From NCBI RefSeq assembly GCF_935822925.1, contig NZ_CAKXZS010000051.1, positions 1 to 44,569 on the forward strand: a stretch of DNA of 44,569 nucleotides, given 5' to 3'. Positions 25,901 to 33,822 of this stretch are shown here, one piece after another (the stretch's first letter is position 1; each line of letters starts with the position of its first letter). A model generated the notes under the pieces. That model did no database searches. It was given only the letters and a program-made list of their open reading frames with translations, and was not told where the DNA came from. The position numbers and the translations under genes are program-made. Source of the stretch: Mesorhizobium ventifaucium. GTDB taxonomy: Bacteria; Pseudomonadota; Alphaproteobacteria; Rhizobiales; Rhizobiaceae.

Positions 25901-27233
25901 AAAGGCGTGCGTCTTGGGTCCCACCCGAGTGCTGCCGCAGGAAAACCCCATGGTCGATTGTCGGGTTGTTGATCTGAATATCGATGACCCGAATATAGGC
26001 GAACAGCTAGAGGCTGAAATCGGACGTGACGTGCCCGGTCCAGATGCCATCGTCGCGCTCCGCGGAAACCGACGGTGGGTGCCACATTTTTCCCAGGTGA
26101 GTCTCGCGTCGCAGGTTTCCGGACGGGAGATCCTGCGGCCTAGTGGCGTCTATCTGATCACAGGAGCTCTCGGGCGGATCGGCCTGTCCTTGACAGAGCA
26201 TCTCGTAAGCCTCGGGGCGACAGTCGTGGCGATAACCCGCCCTCGCGCGCCCGATGATTTGAGTTCAGGGCACGTGGATGTCGATGAGGATGGCTGGACA
26301 CGCCGACTGACCGCGCTTCACGATGCAAAGCGTCAGGTGATTCTTCATCAGGCCGTCCTATCCGATTTCGACAGCCTGTCGGACGCGCTCGACACAACGG
26401 TTCGCGAATTCGGGCGGATCGACGGGATCTTTCACGCCGCCGGACCCGCCGATGTGGAGTTCCTTTCAGAGATGAAGGACACGATCTCTGCCAGTGAGTT
26501 CGCCGCCAAAACTGTGGCGACACGCAACCTTTATGGTGCGATCCAGCGGGTACAGTCCACCCACAGGCAATCACCGGCGTTCGTGTTCCTCTTCTCGTCC
26601 CTTGCGTCCATCCTCGGCGGACCGGCGATGGCTGCGCACGCAGCGGCCGACAGCTTCATGGACGCATTTGCACGCCAGGTACAGGGCAAACTCGGTGTCC
26701 GGTGGATCAATTCCAAGTGGGATGATTGGGATTACTCCCTCGACGAGCGGGTGACTGCCGCGTACCAGACATGTCAGGCGAAAAATTTGCCACTCAGTTC
26801 CGAGGAGGGCATCGATGTCATCAAGCGCATACTGGCGACCGTCGACAACGGCCCGGTTATTGTAGCGACCCGGCCATTGCCTCCTCGCGTGAGTCAATGG
26901 GTCGACCAGGTCCGGACAATCACGCCGGAACAGCAGCCGGACCAAGGTAGAAAATCTCCGCCCGGAGAAGTCAGAACAAGCGAGGACGGTACGTTGAGGC
27001 ACGCCGATCCGAGGAGCCTTTTCCTCGAAGAAGTCAGATCTCTTTTCGGCGCCAAAGAAATAGGATTGGAGGACAACTTCTTTGATGTGGGGGGGGACAG
27101 CCTTCTCGCCGCAGAACTTCAAGCCCACTTGAAGAAGAGCGACCTTTGGGGGGCGCCGAAATTGGATGAGATAATCAACGCGGCGACATTCGGCGCTCTC
27201 TATAAGCGGATATGCGCAGAACGGTCGCGCTGA
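19965..27233 (+). CDS. Hybrid NRPS-PKS, TE-A-T-KS-AT-KR-T
   Basis: One 2422-residue megasynthase. An N-terminal thioesterase (about 20-245) has PHGGGSVQSF, nucleophile GHSVG, and Asp and His in GGVQDET and DSDHFYTHS. The adenylation domain (about 265-770) shows SSGTTGEPKG, NHYGVAET, FRTGDIGR and GNGKLDR. Carrier 1 has GGHSL (Ser 815). The ketosynthase (890-1315) has TSCSTG (Cys 1064), ETHGTGT (His 1199) and NIGHAN (His 1239). The acyltransferase has GHSMSE (Ser 1508), a variant of GHSxGE. The ketoreductase has TGALGRIG (2066-2073). Carrier 2 has GGDSL (Ser 2379). There is no condensation domain and no C-terminal release domain. In the ketoreductase the Tyr and Asn positions hold His 2225 and Asp 2229. 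It should load an acid, extend it once with a malonyl-type unit and, if the ketoreductase is dead, leave a beta-keto group. The product is unknown. Confidence 0.93.
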   Translation: MEHVLGEAEAMLSVIKNSLEPSYRIICFPHGGGSVQSFRTWSDFFPDEVELICLDLPGRGKRAAEAAIRSMDVLVPMVTEALRKYSDRPFVFFGHSVGALVSYEIARSLEKAGLPSPFHVIVSAHPSADVPADEPPMYIYRDDKLTDVVRSLGLVPKEALANEELLHNFILPPMRADFELAETYDRNLPTPLRAAITAMGGVQDETINADDLDEWRRLTTSRFARIMFDSDHFYTHSMTSDVVSTLLREVGEVKAQLPHSIRIGEALPYPELTLHERFRKQAALNPDAPAVVSETGILTYRELDDQSEILSRHLLRHNQSRGSHVGILMDTSPEYAVALFGILKTGAAYVVLEKAQPVAALKRMLKKASIEIVVTNNRFAANLPPNWSGLALSLDKGWEAQLGKAISPNPQTVDLDAPAQIVFSSGTTGEPKGIVCPHRSAICSYQWRYQALPYAPDEREAVNIFLVWEIMRPILAGMPAYLIPDDVIYDPHQLVEYLKRNRISRILLTPSLLDVIISSGLVDFPSRLPDLRLIFLSGEVLTSALLARVKDALPHIKIVNHYGVAETHDVTHIDLSEIDPATTQKVVPVGPPQYNVSVYVLGEQRDPAPLGFLGEIFVGGDAVGHGYLNSPEMTRERFLPDPFRADGTMFRTGDIGRMLPGGHLEIIGRCAFMVKIRGYSVVLGSVEAALLRYSAVCSAAVVPELDPTTGQPDRLIAYVVLRNGANGWEAALRAHLKSELPHYAVPADFVAVTELPIAGNGKLDRSRLRELAEETCTPGTGAEEVESALRAAWHDLLQAEVADPGDNFFDCGGHSLLAARLSTQLRESLKVELRVVEVFLNPTFKELAALLRKRRGEQEHPQKRKLPRTLPTSAARAHTTAFDGRRGPGMDIAVIGMAARFPGADTVNALWENLCQGVCSIAALSEQELKARGIPEAVLKRSDYVRVGAHLKDVDLFDPDFWKLSRRDATLMDPQHRLFLECCWKALESAGYSPTQHEGRTGVFAGSFLPLYLIHHLKGGGLTNPTNAPLAFLTELGNDKDYLASRVSYMLDLSGPSIAVQTSCSTGLVAIAVAAQSLAGGYCDMALAGAASITFPQAGYQYVKDFINSSDGVCRTFDADANGTVLGDGVGVVVLKRLEDALAAGDPIHAVVKGCAINNDGRAKSSFSAPSARGQAAVVRQALASAALGPEDVEYIETHGTGTKVGDPIEVRALAEAYGGRQEKGNTCALGSIKPNIGHANIAAGVASFIKTVLTLQHGVIPPTININRLNEDLGLEDTPFFVNEQLRPWPRPQGGPRTAGVTGLGIGGTNCHVVLQEWDRDSARAWPGSVARGSHALCLSAKTPAALTRACRDLAAFLRRHREVDLGDVAHTLRVARCQFDHRAVVVARNLDIAIAKLEEEVDRAADRTHSRPSIGFLLPGCGVQHPRMFKDLFDHVPTFRDAFLVCAETSRKVLDRDLETVMFGDDDVYATASFEETSVMTFSVQYAMAHLLETFGVRPNYLLGHSMSEYVVATLAGILKVEDAVGLTVARNRAMAKLGVDGAMLAAGCGLDEAERILTEDAWRDRAEAGEISVGIVNSNTSVVFTGKRELLEGLHGRLEQERIPNHVIDTAGVPSHSPLMKPAADIVDAQVRILDKRLPNVAIALNSGSLHGANVPLPESHWSRQATEIIRFDLALDAVLAAGVTALVELGPSRSLARFALGAIDPGDRKVGIPAIVPAACGENDGEFTGRHVLLECLGALWNAGVAVDWKRASDQLEPFGTRKRLSLPTYSFDGHRCWPEDQPVSAPSPRQLGERERHGRTVFTYAQSWIEKMLPLTASGGASKKELRWLLLADRPFGEAEHAGGALANSITRQLEDAGHEVVRVCRQAKSSNSPLEIEGSTIFIDPTREGLKALFDAEMVSERPVDRILCLWHLSRTTDACTDPGTPQTHLFQSYDAILELARALSTLALQTPLDLWIVGDRSVQVDEEPVDSEKACVLGPTRVLPQENPMVDCRVVDLNIDDPNIGEQLEAEIGRDVPGPDAIVALRGNRRWVPHFSQVSLASQVSGREILRPSGVYLITGALGRIGLSLTEHLVSLGATVVAITRPRAPDDLSSGHVDVDEDGWTRRLTALHDAKRQVILHQAVLSDFDSLSDALDTTVREFGRIDGIFHAAGPADVEFLSEMKDTISASEFAAKTVATRNLYGAIQRVQSTHRQSPAFVFLFSSLASILGGPAMAAHAAADSFMDAFARQVQGKLGVRWINSKWDDWDYSLDERVTAAYQTCQAKNLPLSSEEGIDVIKRILATVDNGPVIVATRPLPPRVSQWVDQVRTITPEQQPDQGRKSPPGEVRTSEDGTLRHADPRSLFLEEVRSLFGAKEIGLEDNFFDVGGDSLLAAELQAHLKKSDLWGAPKLDEIINAATFGALYKRICAERSR

Positions 27234-27315
27234 TCAAGTCTTCACAGGAACCATTCTGGACATCTGGAACGTTAGGGATCACAGTCCCGAAAAGGTTGAG
27301 CAGACTTAATCCTGG

Positions 27316-28104
27316 CTAGTTCCCGACGCTCTCCATCCGTCGGGAACTGATTGCTCCATCTAGCCAGCCGACCTCCATTTCCGGAACCGAAGACAGGAGA
27401 AGATCGGTATAGGGATCGAACGGTGGGGCAAGAACTTGACCCTTTGTCCCGTAGCGTACCACTCGCCCGCGATGCATCACCGCGATAGAATCGGCAATCG
27501 ACTTCACCGTCGCAAGGTCGTGGGTAATGAAGAGATAGGCCACCTCCTCGTCTTTTTGCAGCTGCAGCAACAGCTTCAAGATTCCGTTGGCGACCAAGGG
27601 ATCAAGGGCCGAAGTCACCTCATCGCAAATCATCAGCTTCGGCTTTGCCGCAAGCGCCCGAGCGATGCAAACACGCTGCTTTTGACCGCCCGACAGTTCT
27701 GCCGGATATCGGTCCGCAAAGCTCTTCCCCATCTCGATTTTATCAAGCAGTTCGACCACACGTTGATCACGCTCGGCGCCGCCGATCCCGAAATAGAATT
27801 CGATCGGTCGCCCGACGATCGTGGCGACAGTCTGGCGCGGATTCATCGCGACATCCGCCATCTGATTGATCATCTGCAATCGGCGAAGATCCTTCTTCGA
27901 TCGCTCAGCCAGCCGGCGTGGAAGACCGCTCCCGTCGAACTGGATGCTACCTGCTAGAGGCGGCAGCAATCCAGTAATCACGCGTGCAAGCGTTGATTTG
28001 CCAGAGCCCGATTCGCCGACAAATGCGAGCGTTTGTCCAGGCTGAAGCTCCAGGCAAACGTCGTGCAATACCTTGACTGCTCCGTTGCCGTAAGCTGCTG
28101 TCAC
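27316..28104 (-). CDS. Peptide-type ABC transporter ATPase, OppF/DppF-like
   Basis: The second nucleotide-binding subunit of the importer. Walker A is GESGSGKST near residue 34, the signature LSGGQKQR near 140 and Walker B LMICDEVTSALD near 158, with the switch His in LFITHDLA near 194. The only start after an upstream stop is GTG 28104. Yet the sequence before it in the same frame (GLSVLGV) resembles the family's N-terminus, and the preceding gene ends only three bases before it in another frame. This suggests the two ATPases were once one fused double-ATPase protein, or overlapped more, and were split by a small indel near 28110-28125. It energises uptake of the ligand caught by the binding protein at 31227-32816. 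Confidence 0.87.
   Translation of the reverse strand: MTAAYGNGAVKVLHDVCLELQPGQTLAFVGESGSGKSTLARVITGLLPPLAGSIQFDGSGLPRRLAERSKKDLRRLQMINQMADVAMNPRQTVATIVGRPIEFYFGIGGAERDQRVVELLDKIEMGKSFADRYPAELSGGQKQRVCIARALAAKPKLMICDEVTSALDPLVANGILKLLLQLQKDEEVAYLFITHDLATVKSIADSIAVMHRGRVVRYGTKGQVLAPPFDPYTDLLLSSVPEMEVGWLDGAISSRRMESVGN
27318..27348. terminator. Inverted repeat between convergent NRPS-PKS and ABC operon
   Basis: AGTTCCCGACG and CGTCGGGAACT are perfect 11-base arms around a 9-base loop. The hairpin overlaps the last codons of the minus-strand ABC ATPase and lies 85 bases past the NRPS-PKS stop. It could act as a bidirectional block between converging transcripts; no T-run is present on either side. 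Confidence 0.45.
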
Positions 28105-28106
28105 GC

Positions 28107-28946
28107 CTAATACTGATAGCCCACTGGTGGAGAGTCACAATCCCTCTGCTCGTGAGCAATACGACGCACTGAAACGAGGGCTCGCGTGTATTGCTCGCCG
28201 GGATTGTTAATGATTTGCTGCGTCACGCCTCGCTCTATGAGCTTGCCATGCCGTAGCACCGCTATTTCGTTCGCGACCTGCGCGACCACCGCCAAGTCGT
28301 GAGTGATATAAAGGGCGGCGACGCCCGTATCGCGGATGGCGTCCCGTATCGCAGCCAATACATCGATTTGCGTGGTGACATCGAGCGCGGTGGTAGGCTC
28401 GTCAAAGACAATGAGGTCAGGGCTCGAGCAGAGTGCCATTGCGGTCATAACGCGCTGCAACTGACCCCCCGAAACCTGGTGAGGAAAACGTCTGCCGATG
28501 TTCTCCGGGTCAGGAAGGTTAAGCTTTTTGAACAATTCAACGGCTCGTATCTTGGCTTCAGCCCGAGTTCCCGTGCCGTGCAGAAGTGCCGCCTCTATCA
28601 CTTGGTCCATCAGCCGGTACGCGGGATTGAATGCGGCTGCGGCCGATTGGGCAACATAGCATACTTCGCGGCCCCGGAGCCTGCGCATGCCACTTGCTCC
28701 GCCCGTCAGTATGTCACGGTCGTTGAGAACGACCTCACCGCCAGTGATTCTAACGCCACCTCGACCATAGCCCATGCTGGCCAGACCTATGGTCGACTTG
28801 CCGGCGCCCGATTCACCAATCAATCCCAAAACCTTGCCGCGTTCCAGAGTTAGTGAAACGTCATGAACGAGGATCATATTCCTTGGGCTCTCGCGCGGTG
28901 GGTAGACGGTAGCCTCAATCCGAAGGTTGCGTATATTGAGCAGCAT
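28107..28946 (-). CDS. Peptide-type ABC transporter ATPase, OppD/DppD-like
   Basis: The first nucleotide-binding subunit. From the chosen start the protein begins MLLNIRNLRIEATVYP as in the family. GESGAGKST near residue 42 is Walker A, SGGQLQR near 155 the signature, LIVFDEPTTALD near 174 Walker B and YITHDLAVV near 208 the switch region. An in-frame ATG at 29033 would add 29 residues and is also possible. The C-terminus is short: after YTRALVSVRRIAHEQ it ends within a dozen residues, lacking the usual oligopeptide C-terminal extension. This supports the idea of a broken fusion with the next gene. The 412 bases between this start and the permease upstream in the operon hold no other gene. 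Confidence 0.87.
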   Translation of the reverse strand: MLLNIRNLRIEATVYPPRESPRNMILVHDVSLTLERGKVLGLIGESGAGKSTIGLASMGYGRGGVRITGGEVVLNDRDILTGGASGMRRLRGREVCYVAQSAAAAFNPAYRLMDQVIEAALLHGTGTRAEAKIRAVELFKKLNLPDPENIGRRFPHQVSGGQLQRVMTAMALCSSPDLIVFDEPTTALDVTTQIDVLAAIRDAIRDTGVAALYITHDLAVVAQVANEIAVLRHGKLIERGVTQQIINNPGEQYTRALVSVRRIAHEQRDCDSPPVGYQY

Positions 28947-29358
28947 GTCGGGCTTTTCCGGCCAGTTGCCAGGCGCACGCTCGGAGGGCTTCGGGTCATC
29001 TCGCCCGTCCAACAATGCGAGTTCTTTCGACATTTGCAGTTTCCGCTCGGTTGATTGCCCGTCGCCGGTCTTTTTCGATTTGGGCGCCGTCGAAGAACCC
29101 GTCCATCCAAATAGAATAGGTATGCAGCCACTGCAGTGTACCATTTAGAAGCCGGCTGCTGCGGCACGCACAAGGCGCGCTTACAAAGTCCTAACCACAT
29201 AGATACGGGCCGTAGCGTCGGCGGAATAACAAACATCTCTTGGATTCGAGATTCGAGAGAGCTACGCACTTTGTGTTTTGCGGAAGTCACCAAACAGTTG
29301 GGTCAACATCAGCAACTCTTCCTTCGAGCTTTTTCCGTCTCAAGAACGCGAGGCGACC

Positions 29359-30216
29359 TCAAGCGTCGTGAAGGCCGCTTGCTGAGTGGAGTAACCAGTC
29401 CACAACCAAATTCACTGCCACCGCCAATAGAGCAATCGCTCCGGCTGGCAGAAGAGGGGTGATGTCACCATAGGAAATCAATGTCGCGGAATCACGGACC
29501 ATCGAACCCCAATCGGCTGTAGGCGGCTGGATCCCCAGACCAAGAAACGACAAAGCGCTGATCAGCAGGAACACGAAGCAAAACCGAAGGCCGAACTCAG
29601 CTACCAACGTAGGGGCTATGTTGGGCAATATCTCGCGTGTCATGATCCACGTGGCTCCTTCGCCGCGGAGCCTTGCTGCCTCGACATAGTCCAAAACCGC
29701 GACGTTGATTGCGACGGCCCGGCTCAGCCGAAACACACGCGTAGAGTCCAGGAGAGCAATGACGACCACCAATGCGGAGACCGAAGTGCCGAAGATTGAG
29801 AGCAGCAGCAGCGCAAAGATAAGCTGCGGTATGGACATCAGAACATCCACGAGGCGTGCCAGTATTTGGTCGAGCCATCCGGCAAAGGTGGCAGCAGCCA
29901 AGCCGGCGAAGGCGCCAATGGAAAAGGCGAGACAGGTCGTCAGCAACGCGATGCCGATTGTGTTTCGAGCTCCGAACGCAAGTCGTGTTAACATGTCACG
30001 CCCAAGATTGTCGGTGCCGAGCCAAAATTTGGAACTCCATGGTTCGAATTGCGTACCGACAATTTCGGCTTCACCGTAAGGAGTCAGATGCGGGGCCAAC
30101 AGGGCAGCCAGCACGTACGCCGCGATGACCACCATCCCGAATTTTGCGCTTACCGGCGCCGAGACAAACCTCCTGCCTCCCACAACGAGAATTGATCGCA
30201 CGTCAATGACCGTCAT
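29359..30216 (-). CDS. Peptide-type ABC transporter permease, OppC/DppC-like
   Basis: An inner-membrane permease of 285 residues with a leading transmembrane helix (about residues 26-44, VVIAAYVLAALLA), the periplasmic WLGTDNLGRDMLTRLAFGAR segment diagnostic for DppC-type subunits, and several further hydrophobic helices. The cytoplasmic EAA loop is DYVEAARLRGEGATWIMTRE near residue 170, which docks on the ATPases. LSFLGLGIQPPTADWGSM near 230 is also characteristic. It lies 36 bases after the partner permease on the minus strand. Confidence 0.9.
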   Translation of the reverse strand: MTVIDVRSILVVGGRRFVSAPVSAKFGMVVIAAYVLAALLAPHLTPYGEAEIVGTQFEPWSSKFWLGTDNLGRDMLTRLAFGARNTIGIALLTTCLAFSIGAFAGLAAATFAGWLDQILARLVDVLMSIPQLIFALLLLSIFGTSVSALVVVIALLDSTRVFRLSRAVAINVAVLDYVEAARLRGEGATWIMTREILPNIAPTLVAEFGLRFCFVFLLISALSFLGLGIQPPTADWGSMVRDSATLISYGDITPLLPAGAIALLAVAVNLVVDWLLHSASGLHDA

Positions 30217-30252
30217 TTGTTTCGCTCATCGGTTATTCACGGCTATCGCACA

Positions 30253-31209
30253 TCATTTTGGATGCATAAGGCGCGGGTTGGTTACGATAGACAAGACGTC
30301 GGCCGTGAGATTGAGCAGGACGTAAGTCGCCGCGAAGATCAGACTGCAGGCCTGCACGACAGGAATGTCTCTTTTCTGTACCGAATCCACGATGAGTTGC
30401 CCGAGGCCTGGGTAGACGAAGACGACCTCCACGATTACTACCCCCGTGATCAGATATGCCAAGTTCAATACAACAACGGTGACGATCGGCGCCCAAGCGT
30501 TCGGCAACGCATGCCGAACAAGCACGCGCCATTCTGGCAAGCCCTTAAGCCGCGCTGTCTCAATGTATTGATTTGCAAGAAGGTTGATGATCGATGTCCT
30601 GGTCATCCTCGTCATATGGGCCAAGACCGCTAGCGTAAGCGTAAGTGCGGGAAGGGCGACTGCATTCAGACGGCCGGCAAGACCGGCTGTTGAATCGACG
30701 TCAGCGAGGCTCGGGAAAATACCAGCTTTCGCTGATAGGACCATGATGAGGATGTAAGCGATGAAAAATTCCGGAAGTGAAATTGAGCTGAGTGTAAAAA
30801 CATTGATCAGACGATCGAAGAATGTGTTGCGATAGAGCGCACTAAGTAATCCACCCAGCAACGCTGAGGGGACGGCCATTATCGCGGCCGTCAACGCCAG
30901 GAACAGTGTATTGAACAACCTTGGTCGAATGAGTTCGCCGATATCTCGGCCGTTGGATAGCGCTGTTCCCAAATCTCCTCGGAGCACGTCAGCGAGCCAA
31001 TAGGCGTACCGAAGATGCACGGGCAGATCAAGGCCGAGGCTTTTCCGGAAGGCGGCGATTGTCTCTGCAGTTGCCGACTGCCCAAGCATTTCGGTAGCAA
31101 TGTCACCTGGTAGAAACTGCACTCCGGCGAATATGATTACGGAAACAATCCATAAGGTCAGCATGCCCAAGGCGACGCGCTGACCGATGATCTTCGCTAT
31201 TGGAGCCAT
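30253..31209 (-). CDS. Peptide-type ABC transporter permease, OppB/DppB-like
   Basis: A 318-residue inner-membrane permease. The first helix (about 10-30, VALGMLTLWIVSVIIFAGVQ) and the following FLPGDIATEMLGQSAT are the usual DppB beginning. The EAA-type loop YIETARLKGLPEWRVLVRHA lies near residue 210, and VFVYPGLGQLIVDSVQKRD near 266 is characteristic of the family. It follows the binding-protein gene by 17 bases, so the five genes form one minus-strand operon reading from 32816 to 27316. Confidence 0.9.
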   Translation of the reverse strand: MAPIAKIIGQRVALGMLTLWIVSVIIFAGVQFLPGDIATEMLGQSATAETIAAFRKSLGLDLPVHLRYAYWLADVLRGDLGTALSNGRDIGELIRPRLFNTLFLALTAAIMAVPSALLGGLLSALYRNTFFDRLINVFTLSSISLPEFFIAYILIMVLSAKAGIFPSLADVDSTAGLAGRLNAVALPALTLTLAVLAHMTRMTRTSIINLLANQYIETARLKGLPEWRVLVRHALPNAWAPIVTVVVLNLAYLITGVVIVEVVFVYPGLGQLIVDSVQKRDIPVVQACSLIFAATYVLLNLTADVLSIVTNPRLMHPK

Positions 31210-31226
31210 TTCAATGCTGCGTCACA

Positions 31227-32816
31227 TCATGCATCGGCGAACCACCAGCGCTCTGCGCAACGGAAACCGTCCAGATCCCAGTTCGAGGCGAGCTTTGTGT
31301 GAGCGATTTTCCTCGATAGAGCACTGACGTTGTTCGCAAAAACCGGTATAACTTCGCCGCCGTCGTCTCTGCATATACTCTGCATTTCTGCATACATCTC
31401 CGAACGCTTCGCGTCATCAAGTTCAGACCGGGCAGCCACCAAAAGTTCGTTGAAACGAGCGTTCTTCCAATGCCCTTGGTTCCATGCGGCATCAGCGGCA
31501 TAACCCTGGGAGAACATCCAGTCCGCGGTGGGCCGGCCGAGCCAGTAGCTCATATAAAAAGGTTTCTTCAACCAAACAGTGTCCCAATAGCCATCATTCG
31601 GCTCGCGGACTACATCAATGCTAACGCCGGCTTTGGCTGCATCTTGCTGGTAAATCGCGGCGGCGTCGACTGCCCCTGGAAAAGCTGCATCTGCAGTAGA
31701 TAAGCTGATCTTCAGATCCGAAAGGCCAGCCTTCTTGAGGTGGAATCGAGCCTTCTCCGGATCGAATTCGCGTTGTGGCAGATTCTTGGCGAAAAAGCGA
31801 TTTGTGGACCCGATTGGGTGATCGTTGCCAAGTTTCCCGTGTCCGTGCAGCAAGGTATCTAGCAACTGCTGCCGGTTGATCGCATGTTTGACCGCCAGTC
31901 GAACATCGGCGTTGTCGAACGGGGCGGCCTTACAATCCATGGCCGTGCAGTAGAATTGAGTTCCGGCGATCGATACAATCTCCAGATCTTTGTTCCTCTC
32001 CAGTAGATGGATCGTCTTCAGGTCGCATCGTTCCATCGCGTGGATCTGGCCTGTTGCCAGCGCATTTGTGCGCGCTGTGACATCATGTATGGCAAGAGCC
32101 TCGAACGAATCAAACCAGGCCGCATCGGATTTCCAATAATTAGCGAAACGTTTGCCGGTGCCTTTGACGCCGTAGTCAATGTTGTCTAGCACATAACCTC
32201 CAGCTCCAACTCCGGAGACGTCTGCCTTTCCGTCCTTCGATGGTACGATTGCCAAGTGGAAATCTTCAAGAAGGTACGGAAAATCTGCGTTGCCGTCTTT
32301 CAAGACAAAGACCACTGTCCCAGGACCGTCCGCACGGACTTCGTCGACCGGATCCACGATGGGCTTCGCGCCTGATTTGGATTGCTCCTCGCGATGGTGG
32401 TTAATCGAGGCGAGGACATCCTTGGCATCTAAGCTTTTGCCATTGTGGAACTCGACGCCTTTCCGCAGCTTGAAGATCCACGTCTTGGCGTCTTTCGATA
32501 CGTCCCAAGATTCTGCGATTTCGCCGTTAACCTTCCCGTCGGCGTCTATTCCTGTGAGATAACCGTGCAGGGTTTTGCCAAATAGTTCTGTGAATGAGTT
32601 AGTGTAAGTTCCTGGATCAAGGGAGTCGGACGTGGCGCCGGCCGCGACCCCGAGCTTGAAATGCCCTCCCCTCTTGGGAGCGGATTCTTGAGCGACGACG
32701 GAAAGTGTCGCGCCTGATGAAGTGATCGCCAGCGCCCCAACCGCGGCCGCGGATTTGAGGACGCTCCTTCGGCTTACGGTCAAAGCTGGTTTCGAATGTT
32801 CACCCCATTTGCTCAT
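31227..32816 (-). CDS. Peptide-type ABC transporter substrate-binding protein, Tat-exported
   Basis: A family 5 solute-binding protein (about 529 residues) that would capture peptides, opine-like compounds or other ligands in the periplasm. I start at the ATG at 32814-32816, preceded by GAGAGGAG, since a longer frame upstream lacks a ribosome site. The N-terminus then carries a twin-arginine signal SRRSVLKSAAAVGALAITSS near residues 15-34, implying export of a folded protein. The mature domain shows LDPGTYTNSF near residue 67, AESWDVSKDAKTWIFKLRKG near 100 and the usual closing region. It is the first gene of the importer operon, transcribed divergently from the phosphopantetheinyl transferase across 1 kb. 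Adjacent to the NRPS-PKS, it may import that system's product or a precursor; this is inference. Confidence 0.9.
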   Translation of the reverse strand: MSKWGEHSKPALTVSRRSVLKSAAAVGALAITSSGATLSVVAQESAPKRGGHFKLGVAAGATSDSLDPGTYTNSFTELFGKTLHGYLTGIDADGKVNGEIAESWDVSKDAKTWIFKLRKGVEFHNGKSLDAKDVLASINHHREEQSKSGAKPIVDPVDEVRADGPGTVVFVLKDGNADFPYLLEDFHLAIVPSKDGKADVSGVGAGGYVLDNIDYGVKGTGKRFANYWKSDAAWFDSFEALAIHDVTARTNALATGQIHAMERCDLKTIHLLERNKDLEIVSIAGTQFYCTAMDCKAAPFDNADVRLAVKHAINRQQLLDTLLHGHGKLGNDHPIGSTNRFFAKNLPQREFDPEKARFHLKKAGLSDLKISLSTADAAFPGAVDAAAIYQQDAAKAGVSIDVVREPNDGYWDTVWLKKPFYMSYWLGRPTADWMFSQGYAADAAWNQGHWKNARFNELLVAARSELDDAKRSEMYAEMQSICRDDGGEVIPVFANNVSALSRKIAHTKLASNWDLDGFRCAERWWFADA

Positions 32817-33822
32817 TGCAGTTCTCCTCTCTTGGCCTAGGTTATGACCTCGTTGGCTGAAAGCACGGCAAGACGTGGTACGGGGGCGGCAAGTTTGTAC
32901 TAATCGAGCAGCCAAATGCCTTGTTGCGATCTGCAGGCGACCCGTAGCGACTGGCACAGCAACTTCGCACTCTGAACTTAGCAAATCGCACTCTGGACGC
33001 TGCTACCTGAGCTTTGGATACCACAGGCAACAGGCTCGGAATTGTGAAAAAATGTAATCCAGCGAATGATTTAATTTCTCTTTGGAGTGGCCGCACGCCC
33101 AAGAGCAGCTTGCTTTTACGAGTTGGCGGCAGCCCGTGCCGCACCGATTTGCCAGCGAAGCCCTCGAGAATGGCCGAATTCCACAAGATCGAGGACGCTA
33201 TTCGCGGCCGAACTGCTGCCGCGCGCTGCGGTTGCCGGCGAGTTTGCCGTCTCTGACTGGTCAGGCCCCCGGACGAGCCCTGAGCCGCATCTTCGCTCGT
33301 CATCTGCGCCATATTCCCAATGGGCCCAGGGCCACCTTTCGACCATGGATCGCGTACGGCGCTAGCGCAGGGCGGCACAGTCACCGATTGGACAAATCTC
33401 TGTATTCTGCGCGGCGAGGTCGCCTGCCAGACGGAACGCTGCCGCGCTGCTGCCGTGCGCAAAGGGGGCAAAGCTCAGTCCGTACCCTTGTGATTCTAAG
33501 TACGCTAAGCTGCAGCAACCATTTGACGGGAAGCCGACGCAGTGTGCGCCGCAGCGGAAATCGGCAGCCGTGCGCTGCAGTGCCTGCGGACCACCGGAGC
33601 CGGCGTTAGAACGGTCTCTAGCAGAGGGCTTGTTCGGCAAGTTTTCTGCTGTCTGCGAGCCGCGCCAGCCTTCGCCTCGTCAAAGCAAAAGCACGCGCTT
33701 AGTCCACGGCCGGCCAACTCGCGTTTGGTATCGAGTGTCCAAGAAGCATCCTCCGTTCTATGGACCTTGTTGTCGAGCTCAGCCACTAGCTACATTGCGC
33801 GAGACCTCAAGGAGACAAATAA
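32817..33822. other. Divergent intergenic region, no gene recognised
   Basis: This 1-kb stretch separates the minus-strand importer operon from the plus-strand phosphopantetheinyl transferase and must hold both promoters. It is GC-rich with overlapping open frames on both strands, none with a recognisable domain. Decayed mobile DNA is likely but I could not identify it. GGAGACAAATAA lies just before the ATG at 33823 and serves as the ribosome site of that gene. Confidence 0.5.

Noticed and set aside
32842..33786. Several open frames of 90-200 codons in the divergent intergenic region
   Set aside because: They overlap on both strands, show no domain, and one merely extends the binding-protein frame past its ribosome site.
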